A DNA stretch of 64,000 bases. It comes from Planctomycetota bacterium (GTDB lineage: Bacteria > Planctomycetota > PUPC01 > JACPCR01). The first letter of the stretch is position 1, and every line of letters starts with the position of its first letter. The translations under genes and the position numbers were made by a program. Below, in pieces: positions 35,237 through 45,200 of the stretch. The stretch is taken from positions 1 to 64,000 of the forward strand of contig JAQBXN010000031.1 of assembly GCA_027625095.1 (NCBI GenBank), given 5' to 3'. A model generated the notes under the pieces. The model did no database searches and was not told the DNA's origin. It saw only the letters and a program-made list of their open reading frames with translations.

Positions 35237-36021
35237 TGATAGACGCTCACGATGTTGAGGCCTGTCTTTTCCCTCAGCAACTCTTCTACACCATCCGCTT
35301 CACCCTGGGTGATGACCTTGAGAGGCTTGGCTGGATAAGGCACCCCGTCGTGGCTGCCGCGGGACGGTAGATACCAGTCGTCAGGATATGGGCGCTTTGG
35401 TGTGTTGAGCTGCACTTCATCCGGGCCGATACGGATCAGGATATCCGCCAGCGCCTCGGCCTCCTTCAGGTTGACCGGCATGAACATGCACTGCACGCCA
35501 AGGTAGCCGTGGTATTCCTCCTTGAACTGGAGCGTCCATTCGATGATGTTTTGCAGGCTGAAGCTCTCTACTGGCCTATTCACTCGTTGAAAGGTTTTCT
35601 CCGTGGCCGCATCTATCTTTACGAAAACCTTGTCACACGGAAGAATTTCTTCGCGCACCTGCGGGTCGCCCAGAGTAGTGCCGTTGGTCAGGATCAGTGT
35701 GGGCTTGCCGGTGAAGTCCTTCATTTGCACGATGGCCTCGCCGATATTCAAGGCAAGAGTCGGTTCACCACTGCCGCTGAAGGTGATGATATCGGACTTC
35801 TTCCAATCGCTCTCACGTAAGTCTGCCATCACCTTTTCCGTAGGGACAAAGAGCTTTCGCTCATAGACGTGCTCCTGGATGTTTCCCAGTTGGCAATAGA
35901 TGCAGTTGAAGGAGCAGAAGGAAGTTTCGCAGATCAAATCGACCCCGAGTGACCAGCCAACTCGCCATGACAGGACTGGCCCGTAAACAGAGCTGACTGA
36001 GAGCGGGTCGATGGTTTTCAT
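35233..36021 (-). CDS. Radical SAM protein (COG0731-like)
   Basis: A 262-residue radical SAM protein with the cluster motif C36-x3-C40-x2-C43 (CSFNCIYCQLG), followed by a SAM-binding TFSGSGEPTL and TNGTTL. The N-terminal GPVLSWRVGWSLGVDLI strongly resembles the COG0731 group, related to tRNA-wyosine TYW1 but widespread in bacteria with unknown role. No flavodoxin domain is fused. First gene of a two-gene unit with ribB. Confidence 0.82.
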   Translation of the reverse strand: MKTIDPLSVSSVYGPVLSWRVGWSLGVDLICETSFCSFNCIYCQLGNIQEHVYERKLFVPTEKVMADLRESDWKKSDIITFSGSGEPTLALNIGEAIVQMKDFTGKPTLILTNGTTLGDPQVREEILPCDKVFVKIDAATEKTFQRVNRPVESFSLQNIIEWTLQFKEEYHGYLGVQCMFMPVNLKEAEALADILIRIGPDEVQLNTPKRPYPDDWYLPSRGSHDGVPYPAKPLKVITQGEADGVEELLREKTGLNIVSVYQ

Positions 36022-36167
36022 ATTTGAGAATTCAGTGCTTATGAGTGTCCATTAATCTCTAACCAAGTCCCATTCACAATATCAAATTCTCTCCTCACTT
36101 TATCGGAGATCAGGGATTACGAGTGAGATTCAGATGAAGATTTGCAAAGGCGGGGAAGGATACCCAC

Positions 36168-38087
36168 TCAAGGCTGAGATGCCTCCCGGCTTTTGTATTC
36201 TGCAAGGGCCTTCTTGAGCATCTCAGGATTGGGATGCTGCTGTATGAAACCTTGGATGATGACCACTGCCTCGTTTCCTCCTTCTTCCAGTGCCCGTCGA
36301 TACCAGTTGAGCTCGGAATCGGCGTTCCCTCTTCTACCCAGCAACGCTCCTAGCCAGACTTGCCCCTGGACAGGAATCCGGAAGGGCGGGCCTTTCCTCT
36401 CGGCTGGCAGCTCAAAGCGTGGGTTGAGAAAAACCTGAAATTCGCCCTTGGAGTGCACCTTCGGCCATCCTTCGCGGTGAATTTCGTATAGCACCTCCTC
36501 GCAGTTCTTGACCGTGAGGTAAAAATTCATAGTCTGCCTATCGCTTACGAAAAACTTCGCATCCTTCAGTTCGATTGAATAGAGGTAGCGGTCTTCTGGG
36601 AGATCTTTTGGATACCAGATCGTGCCACCGGGTCTTCTCGATGCCATCTGGTGAACGCCAGTCGAATTGCAGTTCAGCAGCGCCGGCAGATTCGGTGATG
36701 CTATAACAAAATCGTCTTCCTTCGTGTTCTCATTGATGAAGTAAGCCACTGCCTGGGCCGCAAAATAACTCTCCATACTCAGCCCACGTTTATCGAGCGC
36801 GGTCTGGTAATCACGTGGCCAGTCTTTCAGGTCGACAGTGTCCCGCAGCGAAAAAAGCCAACCGAAGCCCAACGCAGCTACGACTAGTGTATTGGCTCCA
36901 AACCTCGCCCATGTCCGTTGTATGACAGGTTTGATGTTCCCGGCCAAGTGCAGCAACCAACCGCAGAATGCTCCAAACCCAATACAAGGAAGAGGTGCAA
37001 ACATGACCGCGTTGTAGAAGAACTCCGAAACGATTTCACCCCTCTGCGCAATGGGTGGGAATGACAGGAGAAACAGTGCGGTCAGAAGCGCGTATGCATG
37101 GGAACGCCTTGGAAGATTGGCCAGACCGAACAGCCCGAGCAGGAAAAAGATGTCCAACACGAAAACGTGATAGTAGCCGCCCATGAGACGGTACAGACGC
37201 TCCCCGAGTCCAGTCGCCTTGGCATCAGCCTCAACGAACCGAACGCCAGTCAATTGTCCGATATCGTAGAGCACCGGGCCGAACCCGTGGGCGAGAACCA
37301 TGACCAGGAACTGCAGCAAAAGCGGCAGCACCAAGAGTCCTGCCGTGAGTGGCAATCGTTTTCGCTCGGTTAGGCCCACGATTACGAGCAACCACAACCA
37401 AAGGGCGCCCGCCCAATAGATTGAGACCGTCGAGACCCCGACAAGCAGAGCTCCGGCAGTCAGCCAATTCGTCCTACTCGTGAGAATCTTCCCGGATTTT
37501 CGAGAGGAAGAGCCTGGAAGCTCGTCTCCCGGCTGTTCCTTCAAACTCAGGAACTTCATGACCCCTAAGATGGCGGCTGTCACCACAAGGGGGGAAAGAT
37601 TCTGCGGGAACGCCATACGCGTAAATAGAACGATCTTCGGATGCAGCGAATACGCCGTAGCGGCAATCAGCCCGGCCCGGTCATCGAAAACGGTCTTGCC
37701 GCAAAGAAAAATTAAGAATGTTGTGACGACTCCAATGATCCCGCACATGAAACGGACTGTCCATAACGAGTCCCCGAAGACTGCGCAGAAAACCGTTCCA
37801 CAGAGGTGGTATCCGATTGGATAGGGATGAAAAGGCGAGAAAGCGGTCCAGCTCACTGCGCGGATACGCAGGTGCCCTTCCATCAGATCCTGGATGACTT
37901 TGAGGTTGAATAGTTCGTCGGCGTACCAGCGAGGCTTGCTCTCAAGATCGATGAGACGAAGCGTACCGCTGAGAAGCAGAATAATGACAAGCGCCGCGTA
38001 AATCAGTTTCGGCGGGAGCTTGGCATAGAGCGCAGTGGGAACTGGGGACAAAGGTGGAGGCGGCTGTACCTGATCCTGTTCACTCAT
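36168..38087 (-). CDS. PMT/GT39-like integral membrane glycosyltransferase
   Basis: A 639-residue polytopic membrane protein. A cytoplasmic proline-rich leader (PPPPLSPVP) is followed by a first helix (about 28-43) and the first large loop RWYADELFNLKVIQD, with the Asp-Glu pair used by GT-C dolichyl/polyprenyl-phosphate-mannose transferases. Eight or more further helices run to about residue 420. The C-terminal soluble part (430-639) includes a short TPR-like end (GRRGNADSELNWYRRALEEGG). Predicted to transfer a lipid-linked sugar on the outer face of the membrane. Apparently monocistronic. Confidence 0.75.
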   Translation of the reverse strand: MSEQDQVQPPPPLSPVPTALYAKLPPKLIYAALVIILLLSGTLRLIDLESKPRWYADELFNLKVIQDLMEGHLRIRAVSWTAFSPFHPYPIGYHLCGTVFCAVFGDSLWTVRFMCGIIGVVTTFLIFLCGKTVFDDRAGLIAATAYSLHPKIVLFTRMAFPQNLSPLVVTAAILGVMKFLSLKEQPGDELPGSSSRKSGKILTSRTNWLTAGALLVGVSTVSIYWAGALWLWLLVIVGLTERKRLPLTAGLLVLPLLLQFLVMVLAHGFGPVLYDIGQLTGVRFVEADAKATGLGERLYRLMGGYYHVFVLDIFFLLGLFGLANLPRRSHAYALLTALFLLSFPPIAQRGEIVSEFFYNAVMFAPLPCIGFGAFCGWLLHLAGNIKPVIQRTWARFGANTLVVAALGFGWLFSLRDTVDLKDWPRDYQTALDKRGLSMESYFAAQAVAYFINENTKEDDFVIASPNLPALLNCNSTGVHQMASRRPGGTIWYPKDLPEDRYLYSIELKDAKFFVSDRQTMNFYLTVKNCEEVLYEIHREGWPKVHSKGEFQVFLNPRFELPAERKGPPFRIPVQGQVWLGALLGRRGNADSELNWYRRALEEGGNEAVVIIQGFIQQHPNPEMLKKALAEYKSREASQP

Positions 38088-38264
38088 TCGTGGAGTCGAA
38101 TATTCTTGATTCGAAAGGGAATTTCAATCGTCGAAAGCAGTCTGCCGGTGCGCCTTCACTTGGCGACCCTTCTAAACTGACTAGGGGCCTAGACAGGCCT
38201 CACGCCGAAACAAAAAATCTACTCAAGCTCAGTCACCCACCTTTGATCAGCCTGTACGGCATTA

Positions 38265-39995
38265 CTATGACGGCCTCTGCTGCTTCTTCTTCTGACCTTG
38301 CATCCCCTGCCCCTGCTGCTGTTGCACTTTCACCCAAGCGTCTTTCAACGTCACCGTGCGATTGATTGCGAGCTTGTCTTCCGTGGAATCAGAGTCGACA
38401 CAGAAGTATCCGAGCCGTTCAAACTGCACACGAGTGCCTGCTGATGCGTCTTTCATGCTTGGCTCAACCTTGGCGTTTGCAATCACCGTAAGCGAATTGG
38501 GATTCAAGTTGGACGTGAAATCCTGGCCATCCTCCACATCGTTGGGATCTTCTTTCAAAAACAGGTGTTCGTAAAGACGCACTTCTGCTTCGATCGCGTG
38601 CTCGGCGGATACCCAGTGCAGGGTGGCTTTTACCTTGCGGCCGTCTGGAGAATCGCCTCCGCGGGTCTCCGGATCGTACGTGCAGTGGAGTTCGGTAACG
38701 TTGCCGTTTTCGTCTTTGATGACCTCATTGCAGGTTATGAAAAAGGCATAACGCAATCTCACTTCACGCCCTGGGGCGAGCCTAAAGAACTGCTTTGGCG
38801 GGTCTTCCATGAAGTCTTCCTGCTCGATGTAGAGCGTCTTCGAGAATGGCACCTTTCGCGTGCCGGCGCTTACGTCTTCCGGATTGTTGATAGCGTCAAG
38901 CTCGTCCGTCTCGCCTTCGGGATAGTTGGTGATGACAACCTTTAAAGGGTTGAGGACGGCCAGCACGCGAGCCGAGGTCTTGTTCAGGTCATCACGCAGA
39001 CAGTGATTGAGCAATGCATAGTCGACGGTGCTATTGTACTTGGCTACGCCGACTGTTTCGCAGAAATTGCGGAGCGCCGCAGGAGTGTATCCACGTCGGC
39101 GAAGGCCGCACAAGGTTGGCATTCGAGGGTCATCCCAGCCGAAAACGTGGTCATCTTTAACGAGTTGGAGAAGTTTGCGCTTACTCGTGATGATGTAGTT
39201 CAATTCGAGGCGGGCGAATTCGATCTGCTGGGGATGAAAGATTTCCAGATTCTCGAGATACCAGTCATAGAGAGGACGATGATTTTCAAATTCCAGAGTG
39301 CAGATTGAGTGGGTGACGCCTTCGATGGAATCCGACTGGCCATGCGTGAAGTCGTACATCGGATAAATGCACCACTTGTTTCCGGTGCGATGGTGGTGCG
39401 CTTTGCTGATGCGATACATAACCGGGTCACGCATATTGAAATTGGGTGAGGCCATGTCGACCTTGGCTCGCAAGGTCCTCTCCCCTTCGTCGAACTCACC
39501 GGCCTTCATCCGTTCAAACAAATCCAAGTTTTCTTTAACGGTTCGAATGCGGTAAGGACTTTCTCGGCCAGCTGTGGTGGGTGTGCCGCGGTGCTCACGC
39601 ATTTCCTCCGCAGTAAGGTCGCAGACAAATGCCTTGCCGTCCCTGACGAGTTTGACCGCATAATCATACAACGTGTCGAAGTAGTCGGAGGCAAACAGGG
39701 CGTCGCCTTCCCAATCGAATCCAAGCCATCGAACGTCCTCCATGATCGAGTCCACATATTCGACGTCTTCCTTTACTGGATTGGTATCGTCAAACCGCAT
39801 ATTGCACTTGCCGCCGAATTCCTTCGCCAAACCGAAATTCAGGCATATCGACTTGGCATGACCAATGTGGAGATAACCGTTCGGCTCAGGTGGGAAACGT
39901 GTGACTACTTTGCCCCCGTGCTTTCCGTTAGCGATGTCTTCTTTGATGATCTGACGGATGAAATGGTCGGACTTTGGAGTTACTTCGTTCGACAT
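38265..39995 (-). CDS. glnS: Glutaminyl-tRNA synthetase
   Basis: A 576-residue class I synthetase. [17 protein letters not shown] carries the HIGH motif (43-46), and ITSKRKLL near 268 is the KMSKS-type loop. [14 protein letters not shown] and the C-terminal beta-barrel anticodon-binding domains ([13 protein letters not shown]) are intact. The last 20 residues form an unusual Gln/Lys-rich tail ([17 protein letters not shown]). Attaches glutamine to tRNA-Gln directly, so this organism need not rely only on the GatCAB route. The start ATG fits the family. Confidence 0.95.
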   Translation of the reverse strand: MSNEVTPKSDHFIRQIIKEDIANGKHGGKVVTRFPPEPNGYLHIGHAKSICLNFGLAKEFGGKCNMRFDDTNPVKEDVEYVDSIMEDVRWLGFDWEGDALFASDYFDTLYDYAVKLVRDGKAFVCDLTAEEMREHRGTPTTAGRESPYRIRTVKENLDLFERMKAGEFDEGERTLRAKVDMASPNFNMRDPVMYRISKAHHHRTGNKWCIYPMYDFTHGQSDSIEGVTHSICTLEFENHRPLYDWYLENLEIFHPQQIEFARLELNYIITSKRKLLQLVKDDHVFGWDDPRMPTLCGLRRRGYTPAALRNFCETVGVAKYNSTVDYALLNHCLRDDLNKTSARVLAVLNPLKVVITNYPEGETDELDAINNPEDVSAGTRKVPFSKTLYIEQEDFMEDPPKQFFRLAPGREVRLRYAFFITCNEVIKDENGNVTELHCTYDPETRGGDSPDGRKVKATLHWVSAEHAIEAEVRLYEHLFLKEDPNDVEDGQDFTSNLNPNSLTVIANAKVEPSMKDASAGTRVQFERLGYFCVDSDSTEDKLAINRTVTLKDAWVKVQQQQGQGMQGQKKKQQRPS

Positions 39996-40079
39996 GGTTT
40001 CGTATTGTTGGTGATTGGCTTAGAGCAGCGGGATTCTACTTCAGGGCTCGGGCCGAATCCAAAGGAGGGACGACCAAGA

Positions 40080-40107
40080 CGTGAACCGTAAGCCGTGAAT
40101 CGTCGGC
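40080..40107. repeat. Heptamer array, consensus CGTRANN
   Basis: CGTGAAC, CGTAAGC, CGTGAAT, CGTCGGC in register, between glnS and the second PhyH gene. It resembles the CGTAAAA array at 3032-3059. Confidence 0.6.
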
Positions 40108-40181
40108 AATTTGAGTTGATCCGCGCTGAATGACAGACAACATGCGCGACTTCAGACTCCCCTACCCGGAACAAACAAACT

Positions 40182-40988
40182 ATGACTGACGAACAGAAAT
40201 ACCTCTTCGACCTTCAGGGCTTCCTGCTCGTTGAGGACGTCCTTACTCACGATGAGTGCGATATGGCGATAGAAAAGATCCAAGAACGAATGCGGCCGAT
40301 GGAGAAGACTCCCGATGGTTACGATGCAAATGGCACATGGCATTCAGCCGGCAAGCTGCTCGAAGCCGGGCAACCATTCATCAATCTCATCGATCACCCG
40401 AAACTGGTGTCAGTACTTGAAAACATCATCAGCCCCAAGCTGCGAATGGAGGGGGCCTATAGTTTTGTGCGCAGCAAGGGGTGTCCGCAGTTCGAGATGC
40501 ATGGCGGATACCGGGGCGGGAATGTGAACTTCCGTTACTACGTCCATGGAAACAACATTCACACAGGGCTCACTGTAATTTCCTTTGCCTTACAGGATGT
40601 GGATGACGAAGCGGGCGGCTTTGCCTGTATTCCCGGCTCGCACAAATCGAACTTTAGTGTCCCGGCGGATTCGCGGAAACGCTTGTTCGACATGAACGGA
40701 GGGTTAGTCAGAAACATCCCATCACCAAAAGGTTCAGCGGTGATCTTTACAGAGTGCCTGGCTCACGGCGCCAACGTCTGGCAGCAGGACGAGCCCCGCT
40801 ATGGCCTGTTCTACAAATACAACGACCGATCAGCGATCTATCATCGGCAGGATATCCGCCTTCCTGCTCAGGCTGCTTTTGATCAGATGACCGATAACCA
40901 GAAGTGCTTTTTCAACACCGCCTGGGAGGCATTTGGAAACACGGAGTCGGGGAGGAATGACGTGCCTGAGTATGGACTAAAGGACTGA
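40182..40988 (+). CDS. PhyH-family protein with an HXG-type iron site
   Basis: A 268-residue phytanoyl-CoA dioxygenase-family protein. Family segments include FLLVEDVLTHDEC near the N-terminus, GGFACIPGSHKS (145-156) and distal H195 in ECLAHGANVW, with R206 as candidate 2-oxoglutarate ligand. Where the iron-binding HxD should be, the sequence is EMHGGYR, so H107 is followed by G109 instead of Asp. This matches a PhyH subfamily with HGG at this place. The same change is the mark of Fe/2-oxoglutarate halogenases, but it could equally mean different iron binding or no oxygenase activity. The gene is divergent from glnS. Confidence 0.8.
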   Translation: MTDEQKYLFDLQGFLLVEDVLTHDECDMAIEKIQERMRPMEKTPDGYDANGTWHSAGKLLEAGQPFINLIDHPKLVSVLENIISPKLRMEGAYSFVRSKGCPQFEMHGGYRGGNVNFRYYVHGNNIHTGLTVISFALQDVDDEAGGFACIPGSHKSNFSVPADSRKRLFDMNGGLVRNIPSPKGSAVIFTECLAHGANVWQQDEPRYGLFYKYNDRSAIYHRQDIRLPAQAAFDQMTDNQKCFFNTAWEAFGNTESGRNDVPEYGLKD

Positions 40989-41079
40989 TGGAAAAAATGG
41001 AGAACTGGAGTCTTGAAATGAAGGAGTGGGGTACGACATGCTACCGTACAATCTATTCCGGTGTGGCCGAAACGGGGTT

Positions 41080-41138
41080 GGAATAACGCCTCCAGGCCGG
41101 GTCTTCATGCAGGCCTCAACCGGCTGAAGCCGTTACTC
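41080..41138. repeat. REP-like palindromic element
   Basis: Left arm GGAATAACGCCTCCAGGCCGGG (41080-41101) is largely complementary to right arm AACCGGCTGAAGCCGTTACTCC (41117-41138), with a 15-base loop. It sits in the 184-base gap between the PhyH and M42 genes, which has no gene of its own. Confidence 0.65.
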
Positions 41139-41172
41139 CATCTCCGGCCAACTTAACCTTAAGAAAACCACC

Positions 41173-42210
41173 ATGAACCAGACTGAATTCATCGAGCTAC
41201 TTACGAAATTTTTGCTCACTCACTCTCCCTCCGGCCAGGAGGAGGAGATGGATGACATCGTCCTGCCCATGATGCAGGAGTCCTGCAAGGACGTCTTTCA
41301 GGACGAGGCCGGCAATATCGTTGGCACTATCAAGGGCACTTCAGATGCCCCGGCAGTCATTCTGATGGCGCACAAGGATGAGATTGGAACGATTGTGAAG
41401 CGGGTAAATGCGGACGGCAGGCTTTCCATTGAAAGGCTCGGGGGCAGCTATCCCTGGCGTTATGGAGAAGGCCCCATGGATGTGCTGACAGAGGATGGCC
41501 CGGTGACTGGTTTTCTTTCTGTCGGTTCGAGTCATGTTTCTGCCGAATCGAAAATCGTCGACGACGCCAAGACTAGCAAAGCCCTGGACTGGACCATGGT
41601 ACACCTCGACATGAAGCTCTCGAAGGACGAAGTGCTGGCCAAGGGTATTCGAGCCGGCTCACGTGCGGTAATTTCACGCAGCCGTAAACAGCCAACAATC
41701 GTCGGCAATTATCTTGGCGCGTGGTCGATTGACGATAAGGGTGGAGTTGCAGTGTTGATCAGCGTGATGAAAACTCTTTCCCGAAATCCGCCAAAGCAGG
41801 ACGTGAAGTTTGTGATCAGTTCCGGTGAAGAGGTGGGCGTAACTGGCGGCACGTTCGCAGCGCGCACCGTGGAAGGTGATGTCCTCATTGCCCTGGAGGT
41901 CGCACCGGTTGCGGAGGAATACGATATTCGGAACACCGAGCAGCCAGTGATCCTCTACAAAGATGGTCATTCCTTCTATCACAAGCCAACTTCGGATCAG
42001 CTTTTCAAACTGGGGGGAGAACTAGGCTTCGGATGTCAGGCCGCGGTTGTAAGTTCATTCGGCTCTGATGCTAGTTTTTCGCACCGACAGGGCCTGACAG
42101 GCAAACCTGTATGTCTGTGTTTTCCGGCGGACAACACCCACGGGTATGAGGTCTCGCACATGGGAGTGTTTGCAAACATCTGCAAGCTGTTGGTGGCGTA
42201 TGTAACGTAA
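41173..42210 (+). CDS. M42-family metallo-aminopeptidase (glutamyl aminopeptidase/FrvX-like)
   Basis: A 345-residue co-catalytic metallopeptidase. Ligands and catalytic residues are visible: H67 in MAHKDEIG, Asp in WSIDDKGGVAV (about 184), Glu pair in SSGEEVGVTGG (about 217-220), ALEVAP and a final His in THGYEVSHMG (about 323-328). M42 enzymes form tetrahedral dodecamers (TET) that trim peptides after proteasomal or protease digestion. Length and order fit the family. Its stop codon lies in a palindrome shared with the convergent HEAT-repeat gene. Confidence 0.88.
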   Translation: MNQTEFIELLTKFLLTHSPSGQEEEMDDIVLPMMQESCKDVFQDEAGNIVGTIKGTSDAPAVILMAHKDEIGTIVKRVNADGRLSIERLGGSYPWRYGEGPMDVLTEDGPVTGFLSVGSSHVSAESKIVDDAKTSKALDWTMVHLDMKLSKDEVLAKGIRAGSRAVISRSRKQPTIVGNYLGAWSIDDKGGVAVLISVMKTLSRNPPKQDVKFVISSGEEVGVTGGTFAARTVEGDVLIALEVAPVAEEYDIRNTEQPVILYKDGHSFYHKPTSDQLFKLGGELGFGCQAAVVSSFGSDASFSHRQGLTGKPVCLCFPADNTHGYEVSHMGVFANICKLLVAYVT

Positions 42211-42233
42211 TGAGTAAGACGTATTACTCATTA
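42208..42233. terminator. Palindrome holding the stop codons of two convergent genes
   Basis: TAATGAGTAA-GACGTA-TTACTCATTA, a perfect 10-base stem. The plus-strand gene ends with the TAA at 42208-42210 and the minus-strand gene with the complementary TAA at 42226-42224. A bidirectional terminator is possible, but the stem is AT-rich and there is no clear T run, so function is uncertain. Confidence 0.4.
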
Positions 42234-45200
42234 CACATCAAGACCACCGGCCCATCACTTACGAAGTGCAGTTCCCACCCACCCGGTATCTGGACTCGGC
42301 TGTAGGCACTCTTGCCTTCCCATTTGAGCTTCCATACGTCGAGTTGATTCTCGACTTTTTCAAAACCCACTTCGTTTTGAAGCTTAATTGGTTTCTCTCC
42401 GATGTGGGTAACTCTCGTCACCCCTCTTGAGTGTACGCGCAGGCGCTTCGCATCGAGCAACTTCATTTCTTTCAGTTCGGATGCTGCCATGACGGCCCAG
42501 TCGCCTTTGCCGCCAGCGTAGGGGCCGGCGTAATCTTTGAGGATGAGCACGCCGGCTCGATGTTGAATCAACGGGTTGATGGTGCCGGTGATGATGTCGA
42601 CGCCTTTCATCTGGCGCGGACGGGCTTTCTGCATGGAACTATAACCGCGAGGGGCGACTTGAATGGCCCACAGGTCGTTCTCCATGACGATGTGCCCCCA
42701 GTGGTGTTTCCTGGTGACGGTTGATTTTCTTTCCTTGTCGATGGCCAGAACAATTTTTTCGAGCTGCTCGGTGTAGGCCGGGCCAGCCTCAGTAATGCCA
42801 TCGAAAAGGACAAAGCTCCTGATGTCGGCCGGGGCTTTCCATCGAGCGAGAATGGGCTTGCCTGCATGAATCAGCAATGGCGCGAGGTCACCTTCGTATG
42901 AATATTGAAGTCGGGACGAATCGGCGTCGACTGATTGTCCATTTGCTTCAAACTTGCCGAGCGGTTTGAAGACGGTTCGTATCTCTCCCGTTGGTTTCTT
43001 TTGGCGGTCGAGGATGGGCTCGTCAGTGGTCGGCCCTGGCACGGCGCGGACGGAACCTTCCCACGAAAACTTTTCAGTGACCTCTTCAAATGTCAGCTCT
43101 GGAAAGAGAATCGTCTGAGTATTCAAGTTGCCGGCGACGTAAAGAAGCCCGTCTACTTTGGTGCGCAGCCAGAGATTTATTTTGGCGACGAGATCGGACG
43201 TAACACCGTCATCGCCCCCGAGCAGTATCAGGGTGTCGTAGCGCATGAGATCGACGTGTTTGATGCAATCGTAGTTGGGCGCCATATCGAAACCGTTCGC
43301 AAGTGCGATTGCGGGGGCCTGGTATGTCTCCCCGTCGCCGTTCCAGCGGGTGCCGCGGGGAAAGATGAGAAGGGTGTCGGTGGTGACGTCCTTGGGCGTG
43401 GGCATGTTCGCCATGGCACGGGTAACGTCGCAGTTAAATATGTTCATCCACGAGACGCCGACCATGGCATTCGTGAAGTGTTTGCTCTTCTCTAAGGCCA
43501 GCTTTTGCTGTGCCTCTTCGGCAACAGTCAAGGTTTTCTTACCTTCGGCCAGGTCGAGGAACTCCTGGACCTCTTCTGCCGCTTCGCCCGGTTTATCATC
43601 GAGAGCCGATTCTGCGTCGGCGGGCTTCCTCGCGGCGGCGATCAGGCCTTCGAGTTCTTTGTATCGAATGGCCCAAATCACCCGGTCGCCGCCGAGCATT
43701 CGATTATTGATCACATCTGTGAGAGCCGGGGAGTACGGAGTGAGCGGGAATGTTCCGATACCACCAATGTCTTTGCCTCGAGCGCTCATCGGATCGATGC
43801 CGACGTGGTTGAAGAATCCGGCTTCGCTACCGCCAACGTAGAGAGCCAGAGCCGCGCATGTCCCCATGTATCCCAACGGCCGCCAGGGACCATCCGGGAA
43901 TTTTGTGTCCGTGAAAACACGGTCGAGCCGGAGCACCGAGGGGCTGAGATAGCCCATCCAGGTCACCATGCCGACCGGCTGGCCGGGATGGATAGCGCGC
44001 ATGAGTGCAGTCTTACCATAGTGGCCGAACAAGTTGCTGTAATCGTAACGCCAGGAGTAATCGCCATCGGTCTCGGTGATGTCGTAGGCGTCCGCCTGCG
44101 AACCGAAGTAGGTCATGGTCTGCGGATACATCTTGACGTCCGGATACTGACGTCCGAAGGTCATACGCGTAACGCCGACGATGAAGTTGGACAGTTCGGC
44201 AATCGTTTTACGATTCCAATAACCAAATGCGCTTCTGACACGAGCCGGCAATGGCGGCCCCTTGCCGGTTGGATCGGGAATCAGATCAGGGCGTCCGAAC
44301 TCAAGTAAGAATGCGCGCAGCTTGTCCGCCCCGTCGCCGCCACCGGGCTCGTGCGGCTCGTCAAAAAACATCAGGTGATTCATATAAGGCGCCGCATCGT
44401 TCAGTCTGCCGTCGAACTGTTCACGCATATGAAGCGTGTAAACATCCATTTTGCCCTTGCTGTCTTCCCAGGTCTGCATGGCCCACATGGCCGTACTTTG
44501 AGGAGCCGAAAAGACACGGCCAAATCTGTAGCCTTCATCAACCAGCTTCCGCGCCTTATCTTTCTCCTTGGGAATATCGCCCTGCCACAGTTGCCAGCCG
44601 TTTGGCAGTTCTCCACCCTCAACGTGTTTTCGCTCGCCGAGACGCAGGCGGATGCGTTCCGGGAGCGGGCGGCCTTCAGTCTTGCAGACAGCGTCCTCGA
44701 GGATGAGTTTCAGCCACTTGTCTTGATTGCCAGAATAAGCCTTCTGCAGTGATGGCCTGTCCGTCGGTGCGGCACGACGACTGAGGATATCTGCTCCGAA
44801 CAATCTGGTGATCCAGAACGAAGACGAGAGCGACCGCAGGGCAATGGCGTGAATCTCCGGGTGGCTCATCTTGTCCAGACTGTTCATTGCCCGTGAGCGG
44901 ACATATTCGTTGGAATGGTTTTCCGCGGTCCAGACGAGGTCTTCGAGCATGTCTCCCTTCATGCGGGCAAGCACTCGAACCGCTGCAAAGTTGGTTCTCA
45001 TACTCGGATCGGCCAGCATCGAACGGATCATGGTCTTACGGTCGTCAGCGGCCACACGGTAGAGCGAGTTACCCGCGGCCTGCCGGACGGTTTGAGTCTT
45101 ACTCTTCAGAAGCGTTTCAAGGAAAACCTGGTGCTCTTTCCCCCCATGCTTGCCGATACCAGAGGCGAGGGCAATTTGAACCACGGGCGCCGGGTCATTG

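Noticed and set aside
43505..44308. Plus-strand frame of 267 codons inside the HEAT-repeat gene
   Set aside because: It is antisense to a confirmed long gene and has no recognisable domain; long shadow frames are expected at this base composition.
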